Shown: one piece after another, positions 1 through 9,076 of the stretch
How positions within the stretch are numbered: the first letter of the stretch is position 1
Layout of the letters: each line of letters opens with the position of its first letter
Assembly (NCBI GenBank): GCA_964384465.1
Contig: CAYLLT010000014.1
Span: 1 to 64,000, forward strand
DNA from: CAYLLT01 sp964384465
Lineage (GTDB): Bacteria > Planctomycetota > Phycisphaerae > UBA1845 > PWPN01
Length of the DNA stretch: 64,000 nucleotides
Reading direction: 5' to 3'
Translations under genes and position numbers: made by a program
Notes under the pieces: generated by a model
What the model was told of the DNA's origin: nothing
What the model saw: only the letters and a program-made list of their open reading frames with translations
Databases searched by the model: none

Positions 1-233
1 GTGCGCCGTGGCTGTGGTGGAATCTGGCCCTGTACCGTTGGGCGTACGATATGTATCATAACGGTTTAGCGCGAAATGCGACGTTATCGGGCATAACGCT
101 GCGGTGCGCTGAGGCTCGGCCGGCCGTGGAGTGGATGAAGGAGCAGGTGCGGCGGGGGCGAACCATCTATCCGCTGGCGAAATGGAACCGCTGGCTGCGG
201 CTGGGCGACCCGCGCATCGCGAGCGAAGCATGA
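1..233 (+). CDS. C-terminal end of an unidentified protein (5' end outside window)
   Basis: Frame 3 is open from the left edge to a TGA at 231-233, giving about 76 visible residues. The segment begins with a Trp-rich stretch (WLWWNLALYRW) and continues basic, so it could be the tail of a membrane-associated protein. I do not recognise the family. Its stop overlaps the ATG of the next gene (ATGA, 230-233), the signature of translational coupling, so it is probably the upstream member of the E1-E2-ACP cluster and that operon starts outside the window. Confidence 0.6.
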   Translation, partial: APWLWWNLALYRWAYDMYHNGLARNATLSGITLRCAEARPAVEWMKEQVRRGRTIYPLAKWNRWLRLGDPRIASEA

Positions 234-2281
234 AACAGGCTGACGTACTGTCGAGCAAACAATCGCCGGCGTCGCGCCGCGCTCCCAACCAGATCGATCG
301 TGCCCGGCTTCTCCGCGAAATCGCCCGCATCCGCGCGTTCGAGACCTGCCTGCTCAAGCTCTTTGCCGAAGGAAAACTGTTCGGCACCACGCACACCTGC
401 ATCGGGCAGGAAGCGTGTGCTGTTTCGCTCTATGCCCATATTGACCCGTCCCGCGACGCCGTGTTTACCAATCATCGCTGCCACGGCCATTTTCTCGCGT
501 ACGGCGGGTCCATGAAAAAGCTGATGGCCGAGATCATGGGCAAGGCGGGCGGCGTGTGCGAGGCCCGCGGCGGCTCGCAACATCTCTGCGAGGGGCAGTT
601 CTTTTCGCAGGGCGTGCAGGGCGGCGGCATGCCCATGGCCGCGGGATATGCTTACAACCTGCAACGCAAGCAGTGCGGGGGCATCGTCGTTTCGCACATC
701 GGCGACGGCACACTCGGCGAGGGCGTCGTCTACGAAACGCTGAACCTCGCGTCGTTGTTGTCGCTGCCGCTGCTGATCGTTCTCGAATTTAATGGCGTCG
801 CTCAATCAACGGACACATCGCAAACGATCGCGGGCGACGTGATGGACCGCATTCGCGGTTTCGGAATTGCTGCCGACCGGTGCCGCGCCGACGACCCCGT
901 CGCGTTGGCCGATCACCTCGGCGAGGTCATCGCCCACGTCCGCAGCGGTCATCCGTTCGTGCAGGTGCTCGATACGTTCCGCCTCATGGCCCACAGCAAG
1001 GGCGACGACAACCGCTCGAAGGAATTGCTCGACCGCGCATGGCGTGCGGACTACTTCGATCGGCTCCTGAAAGACAATGATCCCGATGCGACCAGCGCCT
1101 GGCAGGCGGCGGAGCAGGAAGTCCACGAATTAGCGACCACGCTCGAAACCGCCGATTGGGCACCGCTCGGAAAGCTGAGCGCCTATGCCGATCCGGCCAC
1201 GCCCCTGTTCAGAGATGCCTCGGAACTGATTCTCCCCGCGGGCGACGAAGCCGCCGCCCAGCGGATCAATGAACTGCTCAACGCGGGACTCGACTCCTGC
1301 CTCGCATCCGACAAAGACGTCATCATCATCGGCGAAGACCTGCTCGATCCCTACGGCGGCGCGTTCAAGGTGATGAAGGGCCTGTCCACGAAGTACGGAC
1401 CGCGGGTCATCTCGTCGCCGATTTCAGAAGCGGCCATCGTCGGATTCGGCAACGGCGTGGCCCTGTCGGGGGGCAAGGCGGTGGTCGAGATCATGTTCGG
1501 CGATTTCGTCGCGCTCGCCGCCGACCAGATCATCAATCAAGCCGCCAAGATGCACTTCATGTACGGCGGCAAGGTGGCCGTGCCGACGACCATTCGCCTC
1601 GTATCCGGTGGTTATCGCGGCTACGGCCCGACGCACAGTCAGAGTCTGGAAACAGTTTTCTGCGGCGTGCCCGGTTTGAAGGTCGTCGCCCTGTCGCGCC
1701 GACACGACGCGCGAGCTTTGCTGCGGGCGGCGGTCTTGCACGATCCGAACCCGGTGCTGTTCGTGGAGAACAAGCTGCTGTATGCGATGCGCCCGCACGC
1801 CGGAGCGCCCGATGGGTTCCGCTTCGTTCCACATCCACCGGCCTCGATCGGGCACTATCCCATCCTGCATTTTACAACGGTAAAGCCGGATCAGGCGTCC
1901 GATGTCACCGTCGTGACCCACGGTGGCCTGACCGACATGACCGAAGAAGCGCTCGAGCATCTGATCGTGGAAGAAGAACTGGACTTCGACTATTTTGTCC
2001 TCACGCAGCTCAGCCCGCTGGTGAGCGACGAGATCGTCGCGTCGGTGCAGCGCACGGGCCGGCTGGTTACGATCGAAGAAGGCCCCGCGTCATTTGGTAT
2101 CGGTACGGAAATCGTGACGCAAACGGCATTGGCTCTGAATGGCGCGGCGCTACGCGTCGCCCGCGTCGGCGCGCAGGACGTCCCGATTCCCAATTCCCGC
2201 GTGCAGGAGCGCGAAGTCCTGCCCTCGCGGGAGCGAATCATCGAGACGATATTGGGCCTCTTCCAATCCACATCGCAGTGA
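230..2281 (+). CDS. Fused E1 alpha/beta subunit of a thiamine-diphosphate 2-oxoacid dehydrogenase
   Basis: Decarboxylates a 2-oxoacid with ThDP and passes the acyl group to the lipoyl arm of E2. The ATG at 230 overlaps the previous stop and gives 683 residues. An upstream start at 131 in the same frame would run through the preceding gene and is rejected. Residues about 25-330 are E1 alpha, with the ThDP motif starting at GDG 158-160 and ending at Asn188 (EFNGVAQST). Residues about 370-683 are E1 beta (IIIGEDLLDPYGG, then SPISEAAIVGFGNG). Alpha and beta are separate proteins in most pyruvate, acetoin and branched-chain complexes; here they are one chain. Substrate cannot be read from sequence; pyruvate or a branched 2-oxoacid is likely. 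No E3 gene lies in the window. Confidence 0.93.
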   Translation: MKQADVLSSKQSPASRRAPNQIDRARLLREIARIRAFETCLLKLFAEGKLFGTTHTCIGQEACAVSLYAHIDPSRDAVFTNHRCHGHFLAYGGSMKKLMAEIMGKAGGVCEARGGSQHLCEGQFFSQGVQGGGMPMAAGYAYNLQRKQCGGIVVSHIGDGTLGEGVVYETLNLASLLSLPLLIVLEFNGVAQSTDTSQTIAGDVMDRIRGFGIAADRCRADDPVALADHLGEVIAHVRSGHPFVQVLDTFRLMAHSKGDDNRSKELLDRAWRADYFDRLLKDNDPDATSAWQAAEQEVHELATTLETADWAPLGKLSAYADPATPLFRDASELILPAGDEAAAQRINELLNAGLDSCLASDKDVIIIGEDLLDPYGGAFKVMKGLSTKYGPRVISSPISEAAIVGFGNGVALSGGKAVVEIMFGDFVALAADQIINQAAKMHFMYGGKVAVPTTIRLVSGGYRGYGPTHSQSLETVFCGVPGLKVVALSRRHDARALLRAAVLHDPNPVLFVENKLLYAMRPHAGAPDGFRFVPHPPASIGHYPILHFTTVKPDQASDVTVVTHGGLTDMTEEALEHLIVEEELDFDYFVLTQLSPLVSDEIVASVQRTGRLVTIEEGPASFGIGTEIVTQTALALNGAALRVARVGAQDVPIPNSRVQEREVLPSRERIIETILGLFQSTSQ

Positions 2282-2285
2282 GAGG

Positions 2286-3383
2286 ATGGCATTGCCCGCT
2301 ATAAAACCCGAACTGGTGCTCGTGCCGCGTTTCTCGGCGAATGACGATTTCGCCATCCTCGTGGCCTGGTCCAAGAAGGACGGCGATACCGTGGCGGCCG
2401 GCGAGAAAATCTGCGAGTTGGAATTCAGCAAAACGGTGATGGATGTGACGGCGCCGTCCAGCGGATTCCTGTTTCGGATGCACGAAGAAGGCGACGAAGT
2501 GCCGGTTGGCAAGCCGCTGGCCGCGATCGCCGCGACGCCCGAGCGCCCTGCGATTCACGTCGAAGCGCCGGCGGCCGCCGCTGTCAAAGTGACGGCCAAA
2601 GCGCGGAAATTGATCGAAACCCACAACATCGACCTGGCCCAGTTTCAAGGCCTCGGCATCGTCAAAGAAGAGCACGTGCTGAAGTTTCTGGAGACGCAGC
2701 CGTCAGCAGGAGAACCGGCCGAAGCCGGCGAATTCAAGCCGCTGACGCCCGTTCAGCGCCGCGTCGCCAAAACGCTCACCGAATCGGTGCGCACGATCCC
2801 GCACTCGTATCTGTGCCGCTGGGTCGATGCGGCGGCCATCGAGGCCCGCGTCGCGAAAATCTCCGAAACGCACGAGGGGCTGATGGTGAGCGTCTCCGAC
2901 TGGCTGGTCGCGACCGTCGCCCGTGAGGCAAAGGAGCACCCCAAAGTGCTCGCCTCCTGGCGGGAAAACGGCGTGTTCTATCATCCGCACGCACACGTCG
3001 GCTTCGCGCTCAATCAGCCGAATGGCGATCTGCTGGTCCCGGTGATCCGCGAGGCTGAAGGGATGGAACTCGACGCGCTCATCGGACGAATCCGCGGCCT
3101 CCAGAAGAAAGCGATCAGGCACAAACTCGAGCCGCCCGACCTGACCGGCGGGACGATCACGGTCACCAGCCTGATCGGGACCGGCGTTCACCAGGTCTTT
3201 CCCATTCTGGTTCCGGAACAGGCGGCGATCATCGCGATCGGCGACCGGTGTGCACTTGGCCCGGTCCAGGCTTATGCACTCACCATCGGCTTCGACCATC
3301 GCATCCTGAACGGCGCGGAGGCCGCCGCATTCCTGAGCGCCGTCGCCGACGCGCTCGCGGGAGGGCCACGCGACGATGAATGA
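2286..3383 (+). CDS. E2 acyltransferase (dihydrolipoamide acyltransferase family)
   Basis: Takes the acyl group made by E1 onto a lipoyl-lysine and transfers it to an acceptor, classically CoA. The ATG at 2286 lies 4 nt after the E1 stop, giving 365 residues. Order: one lipoyl domain (about 5-82, lipoyl Lys49 in EFSKTVMDV), a peripheral-subunit-binding domain (about 102-135, ARKLIETHNIDLAQFQGLG), and a CAT-like catalytic domain (about 150-360). The active-site motif reads DHRILNG at 337-343, so His338 is present but the usual Asp of HxxxDG is Asn342, a variant also seen in other E2s. The next gene is an acyl carrier protein overlapping by 8 nt, so the acceptor may be ACP instead of CoA (inference). 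Confidence 0.92.
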   Translation: MALPAIKPELVLVPRFSANDDFAILVAWSKKDGDTVAAGEKICELEFSKTVMDVTAPSSGFLFRMHEEGDEVPVGKPLAAIAATPERPAIHVEAPAAAAVKVTAKARKLIETHNIDLAQFQGLGIVKEEHVLKFLETQPSAGEPAEAGEFKPLTPVQRRVAKTLTESVRTIPHSYLCRWVDAAAIEARVAKISETHEGLMVSVSDWLVATVAREAKEHPKVLASWRENGVFYHPHAHVGFALNQPNGDLLVPVIREAEGMELDALIGRIRGLQKKAIRHKLEPPDLTGGTITVTSLIGTGVHQVFPILVPEQAAIIAIGDRCALGPVQAYALTIGFDHRILNGAEAAAFLSAVADALAGGPRDDE

Positions 3384-3621
3384 CATCAGAGAGCGAGTGA
3401 TCCGCACGATCTGCACCGTCCTCAAACTGGACGAGGTCGAGGAGCGGAACCTGCGAACCGACGTCGGCTACAAGATGATCGCCAAGTGGACATCGGCGCG
3501 GCACGCGGAGATCATCGTGGCCATCGAGGATGAATTCGGCATCGAAATCGAAGAACGCGCGATCCCCAGAATGAGCGACGTGGCCAAAATCGTCGCCTAT
3601 GTGCAGACGAAACAGACGTGA
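3376..3621 (+). CDS. Acyl carrier protein, discrete type II
   Basis: An 81-residue protein with the four-helix ACP pattern: a start helix, then an acidic recognition helix ending AIEDEFGIEI. The phosphopantetheine Ser is most likely Ser40 in KWTSARH, which aligns with the WDSLxH form of the site found in ACPs that pair with specialised loading enzymes, not with the DSLD form of fatty-acid ACP. It overlaps the E2 gene by 8 nt and its stop overlaps the GTG start of the PPTase gene (GTGA), so the products should be made in fixed proportion. Probable role is to carry the acyl group made by E1/E2; this is inferred from context. Confidence 0.85.
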   Translation: MNDIRERVIRTICTVLKLDEVEERNLRTDVGYKMIAKWTSARHAEIIVAIEDEFGIEIEERAIPRMSDVAKIVAYVQTKQT

Positions 3622-4022
3622 GCGGGTTGGAAGATATCCAGATCGGGATCGATATCGCCGACGAGCGGCAGTTTCAGGCGCTCTCGCGGGAGCCGCGAGC
3701 GCTGGAGCGCACTTTCACCCCGCGCGAGCTGGCCGAATGCCGCAGCCGCGACGAAGACGCCGGGCCCGCCCTGCTGCGGCGCTTCGCCGCCAAAGAAGCG
3801 CTCATCAAAGCCTGCGGCCAGCCGGAGGGCCACTTGGCCAGGATCGAGATACTTCATGACAACGACGGGCGGCCCATCGTGCACTGGGACCATCTGACGC
3901 AAAAAGGCCTGAGCGCGCGGATCAGCGTCAGCTCCGCTCCGCCGTATGCGATCGCCGTTGCGATCGTGGGCCCGATCTGTAGTAAAAATATGCTTGCTCA
4001 ATCGTTGGAGGCAGGTCGCTGA
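3618..4022 (+). CDS. acpS: Holo-ACP synthase (4'-phosphopantetheinyl transferase, AcpS type)
   Basis: Transfers phosphopantetheine from CoA to the serine of an ACP. 134 residues, the usual AcpS length. It shows the N-terminal metal-binding motif GIDIAD (Asp12) and the second motif RRFAAKEALIKA (Glu60). The GTG start at 3618 overlaps the ACP stop by 4 nt; no better start exists. Lying last in the E1-E2-ACP run, it probably activates the ACP next door, though it could also be the only AcpS of the cell. The C-terminal 15 residues after the AVAIVGPI strand extend slightly beyond the usual end. Confidence 0.92.
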   Translation: MSGLEDIQIGIDIADERQFQALSREPRALERTFTPRELAECRSRDEDAGPALLRRFAAKEALIKACGQPEGHLARIEILHDNDGRPIVHWDHLTQKGLSARISVSSAPPYAIAVAIVGPICSKNMLAQSLEAGR

Positions 4023-4074
4023 TCTGCCCTAATTGTTTCGCCGCGTGTCAATTCCATTTGCAGGAGCTTCGATT

Positions 4075-4674
4075 ATGAGAAAACTGTCGCTTCGCCCCCA
4101 TCACGCACTTGCCCTGGCCGCGTGCATTCTCTTCGCCGCCATATCGAGCTGTGCGACGCTGGATACCACACTCGTGCAGTCAAAGCCCGGCACGACGACG
4201 ACCCTCATCATCGTCCGCCATTGCGAACGCGATCCGGGCCTGGATCCCCCGCTCAATGCCGAGGGATCGATTCGAGCGCAGAAGCTCGTGGAAGTATGCC
4301 GGGAAAACGGCGTCACCGCCATCTACGCGCCGAGCCTGCAACGGAATCAGCAGTCGGTCCAGCCGCTGGCGGACGCCCTCGGCATCAAGGCTCATTTCTA
4401 TTCCGATCTGGAGATGGCGGACACCAAGGCGTTCGCCAATAATTTCGTGAACACCGTGCTGGCCAACCACGCGGGAGAGGTGGTCATGTGGAACGGCAAC
4501 ACCGGTCCCGTCACCGACACGCAAAGCGGCAATCTTCAGGAACTTTACGCCAGGCTCGGCGGAACGATCCGCGCGCCGGTCCGTTACCAGGACCTCTTTA
4601 TCGCGGTCATCCCGGACGAAGGCCCCGTGCACTTCATCAAGACCGAATACGGCGGCCCGAGCAGTCTGGATTGA
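4075..4674 (+). CDS. Lipoprotein of the histidine phosphatase (phosphoglycerate mutase-like) fold
   Basis: 199 residues. The ATG at 4075 has CAGGAG about 8 nt upstream and gives a clean lipoprotein signal with lipobox ISSC (Cys26); the longer frame from 4033 would bury it. The catalytic loop LIIVRHCERD carries the phospho-accepting His49. The second catalytic region, normally VVGHSNTIP in related lipoproteins, reads MWNGNTGP, so the second His is Asn140. The fold is confident but phosphatase activity is doubtful. It sits between the E1/E2 cluster and the glycosidase pair with separate Shine-Dalgarno sites, so its link to either is unclear. Confidence 0.82.
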   Translation: MRKLSLRPHHALALAACILFAAISSCATLDTTLVQSKPGTTTTLIIVRHCERDPGLDPPLNAEGSIRAQKLVEVCRENGVTAIYAPSLQRNQQSVQPLADALGIKAHFYSDLEMADTKAFANNFVNTVLANHAGEVVMWNGNTGPVTDTQSGNLQELYARLGGTIRAPVRYQDLFIAVIPDEGPVHFIKTEYGGPSSLD

Positions 4675-4717
4675 GTCTTGTCGGCAGCGGGTTCAATTCT
4701 GTTTTCAGGAGCGGCAC

Positions 4718-6280
4718 ATGAACGCGCAGAGGCCGGACGGGAATCGAGTCAATCGGCGCAGCGTCATCAAGGGGATGGTAGGCGGCGCGGTGGCGGCTGG
4801 ATGGAGCGTGACTGAGTCGCGGGCCGAGAACGCTCCGCGCGCCACGGCGATCCACACCCGGCCGGCCGGTGCGGATGCGCAAGACAACGAATCGAGATTG
4901 ATCTGGCGGCTCGATCGGCCCAAGCCCGCTTTACCCAGCTCTTACTTCTGGACCTGGGACCACAGCACGAACTGGGTGTGGGACGATCCGGGCATGCTCA
5001 ACTTCGGCTGCTACAACCGGTACCTCAAGCAGCCGGGCACATACATCGAGGACTACCGCCGGTTGACGGATTTGGCGGCCGGCCTGGGCGTCAGGGGCGT
5101 GCTCATCTGGGGTTTTCTGCGCGATTCGCACGGCGGCATTGACTCGGCCAAGCGCGTCGCGGACTACGCGGCATCGAAGGGCGTGGCCATCACGCCGGGC
5201 GTGGGTACCAACTGGTACGGCGGCGTCTATTACGAAGGCGATCATCCCTACAACATCGAGACCTTCACCCGCCAGTACCCCGATGTGCGTTCAATGGATG
5301 AGAACGGCAAACTCCGGGACAACAGCATCTGCCCCACGCATCCGCGTTTCGTCGAGTGGCTCCAGGCGGGCATGCAGTGGCTCTTCCGCGAGTTCGCCGT
5401 CGGCGGGGCCAACCTGGAAAACGGCGACTACGTGGTCTGTTACTGCCCGCGCTGCAAGGCACAGAAGGCCGACTGGCCCGGCGGCGAACCTGACTTCTGG
5501 CGCCATCAGTACCTGGGCTACAATCCGGCGCTAAAGGCCGTTCAGAGCCAACTGAAGGACAAGCTCGTCACCTGGGCGACGTACAAAGGCTTCGCTCCCG
5601 GGAACGCGGTGCCCAAGAAGAACATGGGGGCGTACATGGAGTGCGACCGGCCCGCACTGGTCGATAAACTTCCGCACGAGGGCGTCTGCCAGTGGACGCT
5701 CACCGGCATGGTCCGCAGCGACCCGCTGCCGCTGACCCGGTATCTGGACGACGGGGCGCCGAAGGAAGCATTCGTCAACGACCGCTGGCCCGCCGAACTG
5801 AAGCCGCCCACGCACCGCAGCGCCGGCTTCATCCACCAGGGCAGCCAGTGGGCGCGTCCGCCGCGCTACGAACAGGTGGTGAGCATCATCAAGGAGGGTT
5901 GCCTGCGGGCGTATCGGGCCGGGCTGGAGGGTGTCAGCATCCATGGCGAGGTCGCGAGCATGCATGTGCCCTGGGCGCTGAATTACCTGGCCTTTTCGCA
6001 CTTCATCCATTGGCCGGAGGATTCACTGCGCGACTGGGGCCGCAAGACGCTCGGCCAGGTCCTGGGTACTCCGCAGGAAGGCGAGACCTTCGCCGAGCTG
6101 TTCGCGCACTGGCAGGCGGGCTCGCTGTCGGAAGCGCAGCGGAAGGACTTGGGCCAGCGGAACGGCAGCTTGACCAGGGAAGTGGCGGGAGGTAAGAGCC
6201 TGACGCGCTGGCGCTTCTGGAACTGGCTGAGCCGCATGGCTTCAGGAAGCCAGGACACACAGACCGCCGGCATTTGGTGA
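4718..6280 (+). CDS. Tat-exported TIM-barrel-like protein, probable glycoside hydrolase
   Basis: 520 residues starting at an ATG with CAGGAG 6 nt upstream. The N-terminus has a twin-arginine signal (NRRSVIKG followed by a small hydrophobic run). The body has a barrel-like order of strand motifs (VRGVLIWGF, GVAITPGVGTNWYGG, GANLENGDY) and a CxxC pair in YCPRCKA. I cannot assign a CAZy family. The acidic residue in ENGDY and the HGE in SIHGEVASM are candidate catalytic sites. The stop lies just before the next gene, a GH36-like protein, so the two are probably co-expressed for the same polysaccharide or glycan. Confidence 0.75.
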   Translation: MNAQRPDGNRVNRRSVIKGMVGGAVAAGWSVTESRAENAPRATAIHTRPAGADAQDNESRLIWRLDRPKPALPSSYFWTWDHSTNWVWDDPGMLNFGCYNRYLKQPGTYIEDYRRLTDLAAGLGVRGVLIWGFLRDSHGGIDSAKRVADYAASKGVAITPGVGTNWYGGVYYEGDHPYNIETFTRQYPDVRSMDENGKLRDNSICPTHPRFVEWLQAGMQWLFREFAVGGANLENGDYVVCYCPRCKAQKADWPGGEPDFWRHQYLGYNPALKAVQSQLKDKLVTWATYKGFAPGNAVPKKNMGAYMECDRPALVDKLPHEGVCQWTLTGMVRSDPLPLTRYLDDGAPKEAFVNDRWPAELKPPTHRSAGFIHQGSQWARPPRYEQVVSIIKEGCLRAYRAGLEGVSIHGEVASMHVPWALNYLAFSHFIHWPEDSLRDWGRKTLGQVLGTPQEGETFAELFAHWQAGSLSEAQRKDLGQRNGSLTREVAGGKSLTRWRFWNWLSRMASGSQDTQTAGIW

Positions 6281-6318
6281 GGTGCAGCATGAATGCCCCA
6301 GTTCGCGACAAGGAGCCC

Positions 6319-8535
6319 ATGAGCCGACATGTGATGCTGATGCGCGCGATGATGACGATGGCCGTGATGGGTTTGATGAACCCTGCGGGTTTCGCGCAGG
6401 GGTTCATGGATATCAACGTCAAACCCGCGCCCGACCACGAGGTCCGGTACACCTCTGGAAAGACGATTTATGTCGAAGGCCTTGTCGATGGCCGCTGGGT
6501 CGGCCGCTACTGGACGCCGAGCGGCCGCATCAACAATCCTTATCAGCGCGGGGCGGACGACGCCTTTCAAATTCAAGTGAAGGACAATCCGACGGCGGAC
6601 GCGTCGCCGATTGCCCTTTCACAGAATTGGAACTGGGTGTCAACGGAGGAATTGCCCAAAACCGACCGCGGCGCCCGCCACCTCGTCGTCGAGCTCGCCC
6701 GGACCAATCCTGCGGTGACGTTGCGCATCCACACGTTGCTCGACGGGACCCCCGTACTCACCCGCTGGCTCGAGATCACCAATCGAACCGATAAGCCGCT
6801 CGCGCTCGCTGCCCTCTCTCCGTGGTCCGGTCGGCTCTGGTCACACAGCAACGCGAAGGTCCTGCCGCCGCTGGGCATCGACCACGACTACACCCTCGGT
6901 TACTTCACCCGGCAGAATCAGGGCTTCGAGGGATGGCTGGACTGGAAGCCGATCCCCAAAGGCGAGACGCTCATCCAGGGCTCACTCGGCCAGGGGTACG
7001 ACGATCCCTTCTTCATCCTGCGAAACGAAGCCCGCGGTGAATACTTCATCTGCCACCTCGCGTGGTCGGCCAACTGGCACATGAAGTTCCAGAGTGAGGG
7101 CGAGTCCAGCACCTCGTTGAAGTTCGCCATCGGCCCGTCCGCCGCGATGCCCCAGCGCGTCATCACTGCCGGCCAGACTATCCAGACACCTGCTGTGCAC
7201 CTCGCCCCCGTCGAAGGTGATCTCGATGCGACCGTACAGGCCATGCACGACCACCTCCGACGCTCCGTCCTGCCCCCGCGCAAACCGGAGCGATCGTACC
7301 TCGTGCAATACTCCGCCACCGGCGATCAGGGTTATATCGCCAACAAGTTCGGCGATACCGCCGGCATGAACGAAGAGAACATCCGTAAGCAGATCGACGT
7401 CGCCGCCGCGATCGGGTCTGAGGTGTTCATCATCGACGCCGGCTGGTGGGACACGCCGGGCGACTGGGTACCATCACCGACGCGTTTCCCCAACGGCCTC
7501 GAACCCATCGTGGAATACACCCACAAGAAGGGTCTGCTCTTCGGCCTGTACGTCGAGATTGAGCGCGTCAACGCCTGGAACGTGGGCAACGACGCCGGCT
7601 CCAGCAAGGTCGCCCGCGAACACCCCGACTGGATCGGCCCCAAGGCGGTCCTCAACCTGACAAAGCCGGAAGTCGCCGCCTACGTCGAGTCCGAGCTCTC
7701 GCGCATCATCGAACGCTACAAGCTGGACCTGTACCGCCTCGACTACAACCCGATGCCCACCAACGAGGGCCCCTCCACGAAGCGCGAAGGCTTCGACGAG
7801 AACAACTACTGGCGTTACTACGAAGCTTTCTACGGCCTCATGGAACGTATCCGCCAGAAGTACCCCGATCTCATTCTCCAGCAATGCGCCGCCGGCGGCG
7901 CCCGCAACGACCTCGGCACCGCCGGCCGATTCCACGAGACCTACCTCACCGACGGCCTCAACATGCCCGGCGTCCTTCAGAACTACAGCGGCCAGACGCT
8001 CGCCCTGCCGCCCGAGATTTTCGTCATCGGCCTCGGCGAGGGATCAGACGAGATGAACGGCAGCGGGCATAACGATACCAATTTGCGGAACACGTTTACG
8101 CTCTCGACGCCGTGGATACTTCTCGGCGTCGCCCCCAGCGTCGAGGAGCTCTCCCCCTACCGTCGCGACCGCTACGCCCATTACGTGAGCATCTACAAGC
8201 AGTTAATCCGCCCGATCCTGCCGACGTGCCGGATGTATCACCACGCCCCGGTCACATCGCGGGGCGGCGTCACGTCGAACGGCTGGTTCGCGATGGAATA
8301 CACGGCTCCCGACCGAAGCAAAGGTTGGGCCACCATCGTTCGCATCGGACCAACTGACTCCGATACTTATATATTCAAACCGCGCGGACTGGATCGTGGA
8401 AAGACCTACCGTGTGACCTTCGACAGCACCGGCGAGACGGTGTCGCAGGACGGCATGGAATTGATTCGAGACGGCCTCCCCATCCGGCTCGAATCCGTCA
8501 TGTCCTCCGAGCTGCTCCTGTTCGAGGCTCAGTGA
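6319..8535 (+). CDS. Secreted GH36-like alpha-galactosidase family protein (clan GH-D)
   Basis: 738 residues from the ATG at 6319, chosen because AAGGAG lies 3 nt upstream and a signal peptide (ending near GFAQG) follows directly; a TTG at 6274 and an ATG at 6289 are in the same frame. The N-terminal beta-sandwich covers about residues 25-300. The barrel has the clan D landmarks: FIIDAGWW, the nucleophile strand KLDLYRLDYN, and the acid/base loop QQCAAGGARNDLG. A C-terminal beta domain follows. It should release alpha-galactosyl or related residues outside the cytoplasm. The exact substrate is not readable. Confidence 0.88.
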   Translation: MSRHVMLMRAMMTMAVMGLMNPAGFAQGFMDINVKPAPDHEVRYTSGKTIYVEGLVDGRWVGRYWTPSGRINNPYQRGADDAFQIQVKDNPTADASPIALSQNWNWVSTEELPKTDRGARHLVVELARTNPAVTLRIHTLLDGTPVLTRWLEITNRTDKPLALAALSPWSGRLWSHSNAKVLPPLGIDHDYTLGYFTRQNQGFEGWLDWKPIPKGETLIQGSLGQGYDDPFFILRNEARGEYFICHLAWSANWHMKFQSEGESSTSLKFAIGPSAAMPQRVITAGQTIQTPAVHLAPVEGDLDATVQAMHDHLRRSVLPPRKPERSYLVQYSATGDQGYIANKFGDTAGMNEENIRKQIDVAAAIGSEVFIIDAGWWDTPGDWVPSPTRFPNGLEPIVEYTHKKGLLFGLYVEIERVNAWNVGNDAGSSKVAREHPDWIGPKAVLNLTKPEVAAYVESELSRIIERYKLDLYRLDYNPMPTNEGPSTKREGFDENNYWRYYEAFYGLMERIRQKYPDLILQQCAAGGARNDLGTAGRFHETYLTDGLNMPGVLQNYSGQTLALPPEIFVIGLGEGSDEMNGSGHNDTNLRNTFTLSTPWILLGVAPSVEELSPYRRDRYAHYVSIYKQLIRPILPTCRMYHHAPVTSRGGVTSNGWFAMEYTAPDRSKGWATIVRIGPTDSDTYIFKPRGLDRGKTYRVTFDSTGETVSQDGMELIRDGLPIRLESVMSSELLLFEAQ

Positions 8536-8626
8536 GACTTTGCCATTGCGTCAGCGCGCAGAGAATCGAAGCGAGCTGATGCCATCCGCCCGCCCAATAT
8601 TTGAAGGCAGTACGTTGCCCCTCAGA

Positions 8627-9076
8627 CTACTCTCGATCTGCCGAGATTTTCGGAGGCTTTCCCTGTCCGAGTTGATTGTGGCAAGCGTTGCAGGCATTCG
8701 TCAATTGCTGAAAAGAACGGTTGACTTTCTCTTTGTCGGCTGCCTCCCAGGCATACTCCATGGCCCGAGCATGCCGCATCAGTTCAGTCGCGAGTCCGCC
8801 GAAGCGCGGATCTTTGCCCCGCTGGTCCTTGGCAAACACCGGAAACACATCTTGGGCAGCCTGAGTTAAACGCTCCATGTCGGCGTACTCTGGTGTGAGC
8901 TTACCCGGTCGATTGATCTCTTGGGCGGTAGCGAAGTGAAGCGCTTTCATTCGCTTCATGAAGGGTTTGACGCCGCCGTACATCTCGATTCGACGGTGAT
9001 TCCACCAGTACCACCCAGCAACTCCGGTGAGCACGATGACGCTGGAAATGACGACTACCCGTACTTTGTTGCTCAC
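8627..9076 (-). CDS. Membrane-anchored monohaem cytochrome c (cytochrome c'/c556-like)
   Basis: 149 residues. One N-terminal membrane segment (about 7-25, RVVVISSVIVLTGVAGWYWW) is followed by a helical domain with the single haem site CNACH near the C-terminus, the arrangement of the c-prime/c556 class. I chose the GTG at 9076 because it overlaps the stop of the upstream pseudopilin gene (GTGA) with GGGAG 8 nt before it; a GTG at 9091 is possible. The coupling to a pseudopilin gene is unusual and its electron partner is unknown. Confidence 0.83.
   Translation of the reverse strand: MSNKVRVVVISSVIVLTGVAGWYWWNHRRIEMYGGVKPFMKRMKALHFATAQEINRPGKLTPEYADMERLTQAAQDVFPVFAKDQRGKDPRFGGLATELMRHARAMEYAWEAADKEKVNRSFQQLTNACNACHNQLGQGKPPKISADRE

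Noticed and set aside
8540..8869. 109-codon plus-strand ORF
   Set aside because: Antisense to the cytochrome gene, which has a haem motif and membrane anchor.
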